Made by a program: the position numbers and the translations under genes
Shown here: piece by piece, positions 43,220 through 52,985 of the stretch
Layout of the letters: each line of letters begins with the position of its first letter
How positions within the stretch are numbered: position 1 is the first letter of the stretch
Assembly: GCA_004322045.1 (NCBI GenBank)
Contig: SCRN01000049.1
Location: 62,001 to 126,000 of the forward strand
DNA length: 64,000 bases
Source: Paraburkholderia sp.
GTDB lineage: Bacteria > Pseudomonadota > Gammaproteobacteria > Burkholderiales > Burkholderiaceae
Direction: 5' to 3'
Notes under the pieces: generated by a model
Databases searched by the model: none
What the model saw: only the letters and a program-made list of their open reading frames with translations
What the model was told of the DNA's origin: nothing

Positions 43220-45238
43220 TTACGGATGCCGAATGTAATCGACGAGCGCCTTCGTATAAGCATCGGGCGCACGGTCGAGCAAGCTCACCACAATCGTCGC
43301 CACGAACCCAGCCGGAACGCCGAATACGCCGGAACTGATCGGATCGATGCCGAACCATCGCGGCCCTGCGAACCCGGTCAGTTGGCGAAAGTACGGATAC
43401 GTCGAGACGATGTAATACACGCATACGCCCAGCCCCGCGAGCATCCCGGCCACCGCGCCGCGCTGGGTCGTGCGCTTCCAAAACACGCCAAGCACAAGCA
43501 CGGGGAAAAAGCTCGACGCCGCAAGCGAGAATGCCGCGCCCACCAAGAACAAGATGTTCCCCGTATTGAGCGACGCCACATACGAAGCTAACAGCGCCAC
43601 GCCCAGCAGCAATATCTTCGAGATCGTCACGCGCCGCTGACTGGACGCCGAGGGATCGACCATGTGGTAGTAGACGTCGTGCGACAAAGCATTGGCGATC
43701 GTCAGCAACAAGCCATCGGCGGTCGACAGCGCCGCAGCCAATGCCCCCGCCGCCACCAATCCGGAGATGACATACGGCAACCCGGCAATTTCCGGCGCCG
43801 CCAGCACCACCATATCGGGTTGCATTCGGATCGCCGACCAGCGGATCACGCCCTCGCCGTTCCCATCGCCGATGCTGAGCAGCGCCGGCTCCGCGCGATG
43901 CCACTGCGTCACCCAAGCGGGCCAGTCGGACATCGGCCGGCCCACGAGATGCGCCAACACCTCGTATTTGATGAGCACCGCCAGCACCGGTACGCTCAAA
44001 TAGAACAACGCAATGAAAAACAACGTCCACGCCACCGACCGCCGCGCCGACCCGACGGACGTCGTCGTGTGATAACGCGTCAGAATGTGCGGCAAACTCG
44101 CCGTGCCGAGCGACAAGCACAGCAATAGCGACAAAAAATTGCGTTCGTGGATTCGCCGCTCGCCATCGTTAGCGGCAGGAAACGGTTCGTGCATCGGCAC
44201 GGGATCGGTGGCGCGCTCCAGTAGATCGTCGCGCGCCTGCGTCCAAACGATGCGCGCGGCATGCGCATCGCGGGGAAAGGCCTCGAGCGCCGCCTCGCGC
44301 TGGTGAATCTCCCTGAGGGGCCCATTGCGTCGACGCAAGGTGTCGAGTTCGCGCATGAGGTGCGCCTTCTCGTCGAGATACGAACCCGGCAATGCGGCGA
44401 TTTGTGCGTCGATACGAGCGGCTCGATCGCGGTACGCCGCGCGCACGCTGCGTTCCTCCGGCGCGTCGCGCACCGCCCGGTCGAGCTTCTCCATGCGCTG
44501 CATCAACCGCCCATAAGTCAGTTGCGGCACCCATCCAAGCCCGTCTTTGTGCGCGATCATCGACACCGGTATCAAGAACGCGCTGATGAGAATGATGTAC
44601 TGCGCCACCTGCGTCCATGTCACCGCACGCATGCCGCCAAGAAACGAACAGACGAGAATGCCGGCCAGCCCGCATGCAATGCCGATCGCGAAGTCCACGC
44701 CGATAAAGCGCGTCGCGATAAGCCCAACGCCTTGGATCTGCGCGACGAGATAAACGAACGAACACAGAATAGCCGCCATCGCGGCAATCCCACGTACGAC
44801 ATTGCTCGAATAACGCGTGCCCAAGAAGTCGGGGATCGTATAGCGCGCGAGCTTGCGCACGTAGGGCGCAAGCAAGAACGCAACGAGACAGTAGCCGCCC
44901 GTCCATCCCATCAGATAGGCAAGCCCATCGTAGCCTGTCGCGTAGATCGAGCCGGCCAAGCCGATGAAGGAAGCCGCCGAAAGCCAGTCCGCCGCGGTCG
45001 CCATGCCGTTGAATGCGGCGGGCACGCGCCGCCCCGCCACGTAGTATTCGACCAGATCGGAGGTGCGCGACAGCAAGCCGATCACGGCATACACGGCGAT
45101 CGGCACGAATAGGAAGACATAGCCGACCCACACACCCGGCCCGGCCACACGTTCGACATGCCACATCGCATAGATGAACAGCAGGAAGCCGAACGTATAG
45201 AGCGCATACGCGCGAACCATCCGGTTCACGAGCTTCAT
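43220..45238 (-). CDS. Sodium:solute symporter, large acetate-type subfamily
   Basis: A 672-residue SSS-family symporter, in the position of an acetate/monocarboxylate permease. Core helices include DLVEYYVAGRRVPAAFNGMA and WLSAASFIGLAGSIYATGYDG, and GTASLPHILTRYHTTTSV is the typical later motif. A hydrophilic, arginine-rich insert of about 115 residues (about 245-360) interrupts the helices; this marks the large subfamily that pairs with DUF4212 proteins. Its start overlaps the DUF4212 gene by four bases. The neighbour acs would activate the imported acetate. Confidence 0.9.
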   Translation of the reverse strand: MKLVNRMVRAYALYTFGFLLFIYAMWHVERVAGPGVWVGYVFLFVPIAVYAVIGLLSRTSDLVEYYVAGRRVPAAFNGMATAADWLSAASFIGLAGSIYATGYDGLAYLMGWTGGYCLVAFLLAPYVRKLARYTIPDFLGTRYSSNVVRGIAAMAAILCSFVYLVAQIQGVGLIATRFIGVDFAIGIACGLAGILVCSFLGGMRAVTWTQVAQYIILISAFLIPVSMIAHKDGLGWVPQLTYGRLMQRMEKLDRAVRDAPEERSVRAAYRDRAARIDAQIAALPGSYLDEKAHLMRELDTLRRRNGPLREIHQREAALEAFPRDAHAARIVWTQARDDLLERATDPVPMHEPFPAANDGERRIHERNFLSLLLCLSLGTASLPHILTRYHTTTSVGSARRSVAWTLFFIALFYLSVPVLAVLIKYEVLAHLVGRPMSDWPAWVTQWHRAEPALLSIGDGNGEGVIRWSAIRMQPDMVVLAAPEIAGLPYVISGLVAAGALAAALSTADGLLLTIANALSHDVYYHMVDPSASSQRRVTISKILLLGVALLASYVASLNTGNILFLVGAAFSLAASSFFPVLVLGVFWKRTTQRGAVAGMLAGLGVCVYYIVSTYPYFRQLTGFAGPRWFGIDPISSGVFGVPAGFVATIVVSLLDRAPDAYTKALVDYIRHP

Positions 45239-45618
45239 CGTGCGGCGTCCTTAGCGGTGTCCTTAGCGGTGCCGCTTGCAGCATCGCTGACGGCATCGGC
45301 ATCGGCGGCCTGCCGCAAGCGCAGGTCGGCACGCGTCATCGCCGCAATGTAGATGACGATCAGCAGCAGGTAAACGAGAATCGCGCCCTGAGCGCCGACG
45401 TAGAACGGCAACCGAAACCCGGCCACACGCACGCTCGACAACGACCGGGCAAAGAGCGGAACGACGAACGAAACAGCAAAGCCGATCAGCATCAGCACGC
45501 TAATCAACATCACGTTGAAGCGCCAGTAACGCCGATGTGCGGCCGCCATCGCACGCGATACCGGAGGCGGTTCGAGCGAGGTTTGAGCAATCGAATCGAA
45601 GAAGCGTGGCGCGGCCAT
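45235..45618 (-). CDS. DUF4212 small membrane subunit of the symporter
   Basis: A 127-residue protein with two hydrophobic helices (VMLISVLMLIGFAVSFVVPLF and GAILVYLLLIVIYIAAM) and the RYWRFN and FRLPFYVGAQG motifs of DUF4212, which is found with SSS-family symporters. The C-terminal tail contains a small duplicated KDTAKDAA-type repeat. The ATG at 45618 is used. It overlaps the symporter gene by four bases and lies downstream of acs, separated by a terminator. Confidence 0.85.
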   Translation of the reverse strand: MAAPRFFDSIAQTSLEPPPVSRAMAAAHRRYWRFNVMLISVLMLIGFAVSFVVPLFARSLSSVRVAGFRLPFYVGAQGAILVYLLLIVIYIAAMTRADLRLRQAADADAVSDAASGTAKDTAKDAAR

Positions 45619-45630
45619 GCGCCTATTTAT

Positions 45631-45674
45631 CAAAAAGGCGCGGCACGGGCAATCGGGATTGTCCGTGCCGCGCC
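45631..45674 (-). terminator. Intrinsic terminator after acs
   Basis: On the minus strand GGCGCGGCACGG pairs with CCGTGCCGCGCC across a short loop that itself pairs (CAATC/GATTG), and TTTTTG follows. It ends the acs transcript before the DUF4212 gene. Confidence 0.85.
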
Positions 45675-45744
45675 CTATCGCCGCGCCGCAAGGGGCCTAA
45701 AACGTGCGCCGCACGCGCTGCCACAGCATGCGCGGCGCCGCGTG

Positions 45745-47727
45745 TCAACGCACCTGCGCGAGCTGATCGAGAATCGCGGGATTCTCCAGCGTCGAGACGT
45801 CTTGCGTGATCTCTTCGCCCTTGGCCAGCGAGCGCAGCAAGCGCCGCATGATCTTGCCGGAGCGGGTCTTCGGCAGATTCTCGCCGAAACGGACGTCCTT
45901 GGGCTTCGCGATCGGCCCGATTTCCTTGCCCACCCAAGCACGCAACTCGTTAGCGAGCTTGATTGCCTCCTCGCCTTCCGGACGCGGCCGCTTGAGCACG
46001 ACGAATGCGACGACAGCTTCCCCGGTCGTATCGTCGGGACGGCCCACCACGGCCGCTTCGGCGACCATCGGGTTGGACACCAGCGCCGACTCGATCTCCA
46101 TCGTCCCCAGGCGGTGGCCCGAGACATTCAGGACGTCGTCGATGCGGCCCATGATCGTGAAGTAGCCCGTTTCCTTGTCACGCACCGAGCCATCGCCAGC
46201 CAGATAGAGATTGCCGCCCAGCTCGGCGGGAAAATAGCTCTTCTTGTAGCGTTCCGGATCGCCCCAGACGGTGCGCAGCATCGCCGGCCACGGCCGCTTC
46301 ACGACGAGAATGCCGCCCTGCCCGTTCGGCACGTCCTGCCCCGTCTCGTCGACGATCGCAGCCATGATGCCCGGCAGCGGCAAGGTGCAGGAACCCGGCA
46401 CGAGCGGCGTCGCGCCAGGCATCGGCGCAATCATGTGTCCGCCCGTTTCCGTCTGCCACCAGGTGTCGATCACAGGACAGCGCGCCGCGCCCACTTGCTC
46501 GTGATACCAGATCCATGCTTCGGGGTTGATCGGCTCGCCGACGGTCCCGAGAACGCGCAGGCTCGACAAGTCGTAGCTCTTCGGATGCACCTTGGCGTCG
46601 GCGTCGGCGATCTTGATCAGCGAACGGATGGCCGTCGGCGCCGTATAGAAGATGCTGACCTTGTGCTTCTCGATCATGTTCCAGAAGCGGCCGCCGTCGG
46701 GGTAGGTCGGCACGCCTTCGAACACGACCTGCGTCGCACCGAGCGCAAGCGGCCCATAGGTGATGTAGGTGTGGCCCGTGACCCAGCCGATATCGGCTGT
46801 GCACCAGAACACGTCCGACGGCTTCCAGTCGAACGTCCACTTGATGGTCTGCGCGGCCCACAAGAGGTAGCCGCCCGTGCTGTGCTGCACGCCCTTGGGC
46901 TTGCCCGTCGAGCCCGACGTGTAGAGCACGAACAAGGGATGCTCGGCGCCAACCCATTCGGGCTCGCAGGTGTCGGCTTCCTGCGCGACAGCCTCGTGCA
47001 TCCAGATATCGCGCGAGGCGTTCCACTCGATCTTGCCGCCGGTGCGGCGATAGACGATCACGCTCTTGACGGCGTCGCATCCGCCCATCGCCAGCGCTTC
47101 GTCGGCGATCGCTTTGAGCGGCAGCGCCTTGCCGCCGCGCATCTGCTCGTCCGCCGTGACGAGCGCAACGGCGCCGACGTCCACGAGCCGCTCGTTGAGC
47201 GACTTCGACGAAAACCCGCCGAACACGACCGAATGCGGCGCGCCGATACGCGCGCAAGCCTGCATCGCAACGACGCCTTCGATCGACATCGGCATATAGA
47301 TGACGACGCGATCGCCCTTCTTGACGCCCCGCCGCTTGAGCACATTGGCGAAGCGGCAGACGCGTTGCAACAAGTCTTGGTACGTGACGCGCGTGACGGC
47401 GCCGTCGTCGGTCTCGAAGACGATCGCCGTGCGATCGCCGTTGCCCGCTTCGACATGGCGGTCCAGGCAGTTGTGCGACGCGTTCAGTTCGCCGTCCTCG
47501 AACCACGTGTAAAACGGCGCATTCGTTTCGTCGAGCACCTTGCTAAACGGCTTGCGCCACGTGAGCGTCTCGCGCGCGAGCTTCGCCCAAAAGCCGTCGT
47601 AATCCCGCTCGGCCTCGGCCATCAGCGCCCGGTATGCGTCCATTCCCGAAATCGTCGCCCCAGCCACGCTTTCCGCGGACGGCGCGAACACCCGACTTTC
47701 GTGAAGAACAGATTCAATCGCAGACAT
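45745..47727 (-). CDS. acs: Acetyl-CoA synthetase
   Basis: A 660-residue AMP-forming acetate:CoA ligase. The phosphate-binding loop is [17 protein letters not shown], the adenylation core includes [11 protein letters not shown] and YKKSYFP, hinge [16 protein letters not shown], and the catalytic lysine lies in [14 protein letters not shown], the site of protein acetylation control. The ATG at 47727 has AAGGGAG upstream; the longer frame to 47946 is rejected because it begins in non-conserved sequence. It converts acetate to acetyl-CoA, next to a likely acetate uptake system. Confidence 0.95.
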   Translation of the reverse strand: MSAIESVLHESRVFAPSAESVAGATISGMDAYRALMAEAERDYDGFWAKLARETLTWRKPFSKVLDETNAPFYTWFEDGELNASHNCLDRHVEAGNGDRTAIVFETDDGAVTRVTYQDLLQRVCRFANVLKRRGVKKGDRVVIYMPMSIEGVVAMQACARIGAPHSVVFGGFSSKSLNERLVDVGAVALVTADEQMRGGKALPLKAIADEALAMGGCDAVKSVIVYRRTGGKIEWNASRDIWMHEAVAQEADTCEPEWVGAEHPLFVLYTSGSTGKPKGVQHSTGGYLLWAAQTIKWTFDWKPSDVFWCTADIGWVTGHTYITYGPLALGATQVVFEGVPTYPDGGRFWNMIEKHKVSIFYTAPTAIRSLIKIADADAKVHPKSYDLSSLRVLGTVGEPINPEAWIWYHEQVGAARCPVIDTWWQTETGGHMIAPMPGATPLVPGSCTLPLPGIMAAIVDETGQDVPNGQGGILVVKRPWPAMLRTVWGDPERYKKSYFPAELGGNLYLAGDGSVRDKETGYFTIMGRIDDVLNVSGHRLGTMEIESALVSNPMVAEAAVVGRPDDTTGEAVVAFVVLKRPRPEGEEAIKLANELRAWVGKEIGPIAKPKDVRFGENLPKTRSGKIMRRLLRSLAKGEEITQDVSTLENPAILDQLAQVR

Positions 47728-48121
47728 CGACAACTCCCTTATGGACAAGATGAAATCTGAATCCGGCGCCTGCCGCTTTCGGCAGCGAACGCATGCCGCA
47801 AAGCCGCGCGAGAAAGCATGAATGCCGCATCGCAACGAAGGCGGGCGCAATGGTGCAGTATTCGGCACTGACCGGCGCCATCGGCGCCGCTCTCCGCCCA
47901 ACACGACACGACACGAGGCGCCGCACCCCGCTCCGATAGTAGTCACCGCACAGTAAAGGCGACAACTTACCGGCTACTTACATTGCGCGCCATAGACCGT
48001 TCGGACGGATCGGTAGACCGCGGAGCGCGTTGCGGGGCCTCGCTCCGCAGCCTCCTGCGGGTTTACGCTGCCGCGCGCATACCCCTACAATGCTAGCCGA
48101 ACTTTCCCTCTGGGTTACAGC
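47728..48121. other. Divergent promoter region between acs and the EamA transporter
   Basis: About 394 bases between genes that point away from each other. I see no gene, hairpin or operator that I can name, though both promoters must lie here. Confidence 0.4.
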
Positions 48122-49024
48122 TTGAATCGATACGCCTGGTTCCTCATCGCCGCGATGCTGCTCGTCGGCAGCAACGTCGGCATCGGCAAGTCGATCGTCG
48201 CCTTCGTCCCCGTGCTCGTGTTCGCGCTGCTGCGCTTCGTCATTGCGCTCGCCGTGCTCTGGCCGCTGCTGCGGCCGTCGAAGATACGACAGGTCGCGCG
48301 CGGCGAATGGCTCAATTTGTTTCTACAAGCGCTGTTCGGTACATTCGGGTTTACGCTGCTCATGCTGAGCGGCGTCGCGCGAACGAGCGCCGTCGCCGCC
48401 GGCGTCATCACGAGCACCATCCCCGCCGTCGTCGCGCTGTTCGCATGGGCATTCCTCGGCGAACGGCCCAACCTGCGCGCAGTTGTGTCGATCGTGCTCG
48501 CAATGGTCGGCATCGTCGCGGTCAATCTATCCCACACGCAAGCGTCGGAGGGCGCAGCCTCCCAGGCCGGATCGCTGATCGGCAACCTCATGGTGCTCGG
48601 CGCCGTCTGCTGCGAATCGCTCTATGTCATTTTGTCGCGGCGGCTCACGCAAACGCTCGCCGCCATCGATATCTGCGCCTACACGCATCTATTCGGGTTT
48701 TTGCTGATGTTGCCGCTCGGCATCAAAGCGTTGGCCGGCTTCGACTATCGGGCCGTGCCGTCCGGCATCTGGGCACTGACGCTCTGGTATGGGCTTTCGG
48801 CCAGCATCTTCTCCTTTTGGCTATGGATGAAGGGCATCCGCCACGTGCACGGCTCGCTCGCGGGCGTCTTCAGCGCCGTCCTGCCGATCGCAGCGGCGGC
48901 CTACGGCATCGTGTTCCTGGACGAGCGCCCGACGCTCGCCCATGGCATCGCGCTGGCCTGCGTCGTCACCGGCATCGCGATCGCGAGCGTCAACCTCAAA
49001 CGCTCGCCACCCGTCGCACCTTGA
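48122..49024 (+). CDS. EamA/DMT-family permease
   Basis: A 300-residue transporter with ten hydrophobic helices arranged as two EamA repeats (about residues 5-135 and 155-295). Typical features are LRFVIALAVLWPLL, GVARTSAVAAGVITSTIPAVVALFAWAFLGER in the first repeat and GVFSAVLPIAAAAYGIVFLDERPT in the second. The start is a TTG at 48122; no in-frame ATG lies nearby. Members export metabolites or amino acids; the substrate is unknown. Confidence 0.85.
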   Translation: MNRYAWFLIAAMLLVGSNVGIGKSIVAFVPVLVFALLRFVIALAVLWPLLRPSKIRQVARGEWLNLFLQALFGTFGFTLLMLSGVARTSAVAAGVITSTIPAVVALFAWAFLGERPNLRAVVSIVLAMVGIVAVNLSHTQASEGAASQAGSLIGNLMVLGAVCCESLYVILSRRLTQTLAAIDICAYTHLFGFLLMLPLGIKALAGFDYRAVPSGIWALTLWYGLSASIFSFWLWMKGIRHVHGSLAGVFSAVLPIAAAAYGIVFLDERPTLAHGIALACVVTGIAIASVNLKRSPPVAP

Positions 49025-49170
49025 GAGAAGTTCGCCGAGCGCCGCGGTGGGACGGCCGCTTGCGCAGCGCGGTACAATAACGCGTTTTTTTGCGCGCTTT
49101 CGAAGCCCTTCCGGCTCCTTGAAAAGTGCGATTGTTTCGATCTGCCGCTCCGTCCCCACAGCACCCAGCC

Positions 49171-50706
49171 ATGACAGTCATCAAACAGGAAGACCTCATC
49201 CAGAGCGTCGCCGACGCGCTGCAGTACATCAGCTACTACCATCCGCTCGACTACATCCAGGCGCTCGGGCGTGCGTACGAGCTCGAACAAAGCCCCGCCG
49301 CGAAAGACGCGATCGCGCAGATCCTGACGAACAGCCGCATGTGCGCCGAAGGCCACCGGCCGATCTGCCAGGACACGGGCATCGTCACGGTCTTTCTGAA
49401 GATCGGCATGGACGTGCGTTGGGGCAGCGAGACCGGCGCGGCCACGATGAGCGTGACCGACATGGTCAACGAAGGCGTGCGCCGCGGCTATCTGAATCCC
49501 GACAACGTGTTGCGCGCCTCGATCGTCAATCCGCCCGAAGGCGCCCGCAAGAACACGAAGGACAATACGCCGGCCGTCATCCACTATGAGATCGTGCCCG
49601 GCGACAAGGTCGACGTGCAGGTCGCAGCCAAGGGCGGCGGCTCGGAAAACAAGTCGAAGTTCGCGATGCTGAACCCATCCGATTCGATCGTCGATTGGAT
49701 CCTGAAGACCGTGCCGACGATGGGCGCGGGCTGGTGCCCGCCCGGCATGCTCGGCATCGGCATCGGCGGCACGGCCGAGAAGGCGATGCTGATGGCCAAG
49801 GAATCGCTGATGGATCCCATCGACATCCAGGACATCATCGCGCGCGGCCCGCGCGATTGGATCGAAGAGCTGCGCGTCGAGCTGCACGAGAAAGTGAACG
49901 CGCTCGGCATCGGCGCACAGGGCCTCGGCGGTTTGGCAACAGTGCTCGATGTGAAGATCATGGCCGCGCCCACGCACGCGGCGTCCAAACCGATTGCCAT
50001 CATCCCGAACTGCGCGGCGACGCGCCACGCGCACTTCATGCTCGACGGCACGGGCGCGGCCCACCTCGAAGCGCCGCCGCTCGACGCTTGGCCGAAGGTG
50101 CATTGGCAGCCGAACACGGAAACGAGCAAGCGCGTCGATTTGAACACGCTCACGCCCGAGGAAGTCGCGAGTTGGAAGCCGGGGCAAACGCTGCTGCTGT
50201 CGGGCAAGATGCTGACCGGGCGCGACGCGGCGCACAAGCGCATTGCCGACATGCTGGCCAAGGGCGAGAAGCTGCCCGTCGACTTCACGAATCGCGTGAT
50301 CTATTACGTCGGCCCGGTCGATCCGGTCCGCGACGAAGTAGTGGGGCCGGCCGGCCCCACCACGGCCACGCGCATGGATAAGTTCACCGAGATGATGCTC
50401 GCGCAAACGGGGCTCATCTCGATGGTCGGCAAGGCCGAGCGCGGCCCCGTCGCCATCGATGCGATCAAGAAGCACAAGGCGGCCTACCTGATGGCCGTGG
50501 GCGGCGCGGCGTATCTCGTGTCGAAAGCGATTCGCGGCGCGAAGGTGCTCGCGTTCGAAGATCTTGGGATGGAAGCCATCTACGAGTTCGACGTCGCCGA
50601 TATGCCGGTGACGGTCGCAGTCGATTCGACCGGCACGTCGGTGCACCAAACGGGTCCGAAAGAGTGGCAAGCCAAAATCGGCAAGCTCTCGGTCGTCACG
50701 GCGTAA
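49171..50706 (+). CDS. Class I (iron-sulfur) fumarate hydratase
   Basis: A 511-residue TCA-cycle enzyme converting fumarate to malate with a [4Fe-4S] cluster. Candidate cluster cysteines are in RPICQDTGIV (near residue 66), GAGWCPPGML and IPNCAATRHAHF. The C-terminal beta domain shows VGPVDPVRDEVVGPAGPTTATRMDKFTE and AYLMAVGGAAYLVSKAI. The ATG at 49171 begins the conserved sequence. It is followed by a terminator. Iron dependence fits its place beside bacterioferritin, though that may be chance. Confidence 0.95.
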   Translation: MTVIKQEDLIQSVADALQYISYYHPLDYIQALGRAYELEQSPAAKDAIAQILTNSRMCAEGHRPICQDTGIVTVFLKIGMDVRWGSETGAATMSVTDMVNEGVRRGYLNPDNVLRASIVNPPEGARKNTKDNTPAVIHYEIVPGDKVDVQVAAKGGGSENKSKFAMLNPSDSIVDWILKTVPTMGAGWCPPGMLGIGIGGTAEKAMLMAKESLMDPIDIQDIIARGPRDWIEELRVELHEKVNALGIGAQGLGGLATVLDVKIMAAPTHAASKPIAIIPNCAATRHAHFMLDGTGAAHLEAPPLDAWPKVHWQPNTETSKRVDLNTLTPEEVASWKPGQTLLLSGKMLTGRDAAHKRIADMLAKGEKLPVDFTNRVIYYVGPVDPVRDEVVGPAGPTTATRMDKFTEMMLAQTGLISMVGKAERGPVAIDAIKKHKAAYLMAVGGAAYLVSKAIRGAKVLAFEDLGMEAIYEFDVADMPVTVAVDSTGTSVHQTGPKEWQAKIGKLSVVTA

Positions 50707-50747
50707 TCGGTCCATCTCGAAAGAGAAGGTTGGTGCTTGACGAGGAA

Positions 50748-50772
50748 AGCCGGGGCAATTCCCGGCTTTTTC
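50748..50772 (+). terminator. Intrinsic terminator after the fumarase gene
   Basis: AGCCGGG (50748-50754) pairs with CCCGGCT (50761-50767) across a six-base loop and is followed by a run of T. Confidence 0.85.
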
Positions 50773-50881
50773 GATGGCGCGCTTGGCCGTTCGGCCAGCG
50801 CAGGGCATCAAGCCTTGGCTTTTATGGGTTGAGCGTTTATCGTTGGCATTCAACAGACATAGCCCACATGAAGGAACCGAC

Positions 50882-51364
50882 ATGCAAGGCGATACCAAAG
50901 TCATCGAATACCTGAACGCGCAACTGAAGAACGAACTCACGGCGATCAACCAGTACTTCTTGCATGCGCGCATGTACAAGCATTGGGGGTTCGAAAAGCT
51001 CGGCAAACACGAGTACGACGAGTCGATCGGCGAAATGAAACATGCCGACATGCTGATCGAACGCATCTTCATGCTCGACGGCCTGCCCAATCTGCAAGAC
51101 TTGCACAAGCTCTTGATCGGCGAAGAAACGAAAGAAATCCTCGAGTGCGATTTGAAGCTCGAGCAAGGCTCGCAGGCAACCTGCAAGGAAGCGATCGCCT
51201 ATTGCGAATCGGTTCGCGATTTCGTCTCCCGCGGCATTTTCTCGACCATCCTCGACGACACCGAAGAGCACATCGATTGGCTCGAAACGCAACTCGACCT
51301 GATCGACAAGGTCGGCATCCAGAACTACCAGCAATCGGCAATGGGCTCGTCGTCCGAGTCTTGA
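50882..51364 (+). CDS. bfr: Bacterioferritin
   Basis: A 160-residue four-helix ferritin-like protein that stores iron. The opening ([28 protein letters not shown]) carries the first ferroxidase glutamate, the second region ([19 protein letters not shown]) holds the E-x6-H pair and the heme-type methionine, and [17 protein letters not shown] contains the last ferroxidase ligands (E and H). Length is normal. It precedes murI by 33 bases. The related bfd gene lies about 1.1 kb downstream. Confidence 0.95.
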   Translation: MQGDTKVIEYLNAQLKNELTAINQYFLHARMYKHWGFEKLGKHEYDESIGEMKHADMLIERIFMLDGLPNLQDLHKLLIGEETKEILECDLKLEQGSQATCKEAIAYCESVRDFVSRGIFSTILDDTEEHIDWLETQLDLIDKVGIQNYQQSAMGSSSES

Positions 51365-51397
51365 TCAAAACGATGACGCACGTCTGAGCCGCCCGCT

Positions 51398-52276
51398 ATG
51401 AACGTTCAGCACGAATCCCCCTCCTCCGCGCTCGCCTCGCCCGGCAACCAAGCGCCGATCGGCATTTTCGATTCGGGGCTTGGCGGGTTGTCGGTCCTAC
51501 GGGCCGTACGGGCTCAACTGCCGCATGAAGCGCTGCTCTATGTCGCCGATTCGCAGCATGCGCCCTACGGCTTGCGCGATAACGAGTTCATCACCGCGCG
51601 CACGCTCGCCATCGGCAAATGGCTCGTCTCGCGAGGGGCCAAGGCGCTCGTCGTCGCCTGCAATACGGCAACGGCAGAGTCGATCGCGCTCGCGCGCGCG
51701 CAACTATCGATCCCGATCATCGGCGTCGAACCCGGCATCAAGCCCGCAGCCAGTCAATCGGCCTCGCGCATCGCGGGCGTGCTGGCGACACAAGTCACGC
51801 TGCGCAGCGAGCGCTTCCGCGCGTTGATCGAGCGTTACGCCGCCGATTGCAGGTTCATTTGCCAACCGGGGCACGGGCTTGTCGAAGCCGTAGAGCGATG
51901 CGAAACCGACACGCCCGCAGTACGGGCGCTGCTGGCAAGCTATATCGAGCCGATGCTGACAGCCGGGGCGGATACGCTCGTACTGGGTTGCACGCACTAC
52001 CCCTTTCTCGATGCCGCGATACGTGAGATCGCCGGGTCGCGGCTAACCCTCATCGATACCAGTGTGGCCATCGCGAGGCAACTCGAGCGCGTGCTCGATG
52101 CGAACGGTCTGCGCGCGCCCGCCGGCGAGCTTGCGCCGCCGCCGCGCCTGTATTCGACCGGCGACGGAGCGCACTTGCACAGGCTTGCATCGACGCTGCT
52201 CGGGCTGACGACGCCGGTCGAACGTGTGACGATCGGCGCGCATCCGATTGCCCGCGGCGATCCCGCGGCGGCCTAA
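51398..52276 (+). CDS. murI: Glutamate racemase
   Basis: A 292-residue enzyme that makes D-glutamate for peptidoglycan. The two catalytic cysteines are visible in VVACNTATAES (residue about 87) and VLGCTHYPFLD (about 196), and the N-terminal substrate loop reads IGIFDSGLGGLSVLRAV, followed by VADSQHAPYG. The first 18 residues are a variable polar extension. The gene closely follows bfr on the same strand. Confidence 0.95.
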   Translation: MNVQHESPSSALASPGNQAPIGIFDSGLGGLSVLRAVRAQLPHEALLYVADSQHAPYGLRDNEFITARTLAIGKWLVSRGAKALVVACNTATAESIALARAQLSIPIIGVEPGIKPAASQSASRIAGVLATQVTLRSERFRALIERYAADCRFICQPGHGLVEAVERCETDTPAVRALLASYIEPMLTAGADTLVLGCTHYPFLDAAIREIAGSRLTLIDTSVAIARQLERVLDANGLRAPAGELAPPPRLYSTGDGAHLHRLASTLLGLTTPVERVTIGAHPIARGDPAAA

Positions 52277-52440
52277 GCGCTACCTCTTCTTTCCAAACAC
52301 GCGTCGCGGGCGACCGCGACGTTCCACTCGTGCGTTCGCTCACCACCCCCGCATGAAAATTGGGGTCTGGCACGATGAAGCAGTGTTGCTCGGTTGGTAC
52401 AAAAAAATCAGACGCTCTGCTTGCCAAATGCAGGAAACGT

Positions 52441-52459
52441 AATGATAATGGTTTGCATT
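52441..52459. promoter_or_regulatory. Fur-box-like site upstream of bfd
   Basis: AATGATAATGGTTTGCATT lies 23 bases before the bfd start and fits the GATAAT/CATT pattern of Fur operators. Iron repression of bfd would be expected, because Bfd releases iron from bacterioferritin when iron is scarce. Confidence 0.65.
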
Positions 52460-52481
52460 AACGTTTTGCTGTTATCGAGCC

Positions 52482-52724
52482 ATGATCGTCTGCGTGTGCA
52501 AGTCCGTATCCGACCGCAAGATCCGCGCAGCAATCGCGGACGGGGCCGACACATTCGAACAATTGCAGTTCGAGCTTGGCGTGGCGACCTGCTGCGGCAA
52601 GTGTGAAGAGTCGGTACGCGACGTGATGGCTCAATGCGGCGTTTGCGAAAGCCAATGCGGCGTCGAGCGGCGCGCCCCCGCCCAACCCGTTCAGGTAACG
52701 TTTTACGAGCGCAAAGCTGCTTAA
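52482..52724 (+). CDS. bfd: Bacterioferritin-associated ferredoxin
   Basis: An 80-residue [2Fe-2S] protein that delivers electrons to bacterioferritin for iron release. The four-cysteine pattern is present: C4-x-C6 (VCVCKSV) and C38-x2-C41 (ATCCGKC region). The tail after residue 50 has two extra cysteines (CGVCESQCG) and an extension beyond the usual family length. A Fur-box-like site lies just upstream. Confidence 0.9.
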   Translation: MIVCVCKSVSDRKIRAAIADGADTFEQLQFELGVATCCGKCEESVRDVMAQCGVCESQCGVERRAPAQPVQVTFYERKAA

Positions 52725-52812
52725 ACACGCGGCCACGCACCTTTTCCGCTTCCTCATCGGCACGCCAGTTCGCTACCGCCAGCCGCCGCCCGTTTCGCTC
52801 TAGGAGTTCGAG

Positions 52813-52875
52813 ATGGAATTGCTTATCGGTTTCGTGGCGACGGTGTGTATCTCCTGGCTGATCTGCCGCCCTTAG
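52813..52875 (+). CDS. Putative 20-residue membrane peptide
   Basis: An ATG at 52813 with AGGAG seven bases upstream opens a 20-codon frame that ends at TAG 52873-52875. Apart from a glutamate at position 2 and one arginine near the end, the predicted peptide is hydrophobic, with a single membrane-helix character. It lies between bfd and the TonB-like gene on the same strand. Such a short frame can occur by chance, but the ribosome site and hydrophobic composition make it worth noting. Confidence 0.35.
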   Translation: MELLIGFVATVCISWLICRP

Positions 52876-52985
52876 TTGGAATCGACATCGTCCGGCCAAT
52901 TGCGGATACAGCGTCGCACGACGTTCGCGATAAGATGCAAGCTTCCTCCCTTGCTTTCCGGCCTTGAGCCTGTCGCGTATTCGGC

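Noticed and set aside
44169-45332. A 387-codon minus-strand frame overlapping the symporter in another frame
   Set aside because: Cysteine- and arginine-rich out-of-frame translation of the symporter gene.
45535-47760. A 741-codon plus-strand open frame opposite acs
   Set aside because: It is the complement of a clearly conserved acetyl-CoA synthetase; its translation is arginine- and histidine-rich low-quality sequence typical of antisense frames in high-GC genes.
48901-51186. A 761-codon minus-strand open frame across fumarase and bacterioferritin
   Set aside because: Both covered genes are conserved on the plus strand, and the frame crosses gene boundaries and a terminator; it is a shadow.
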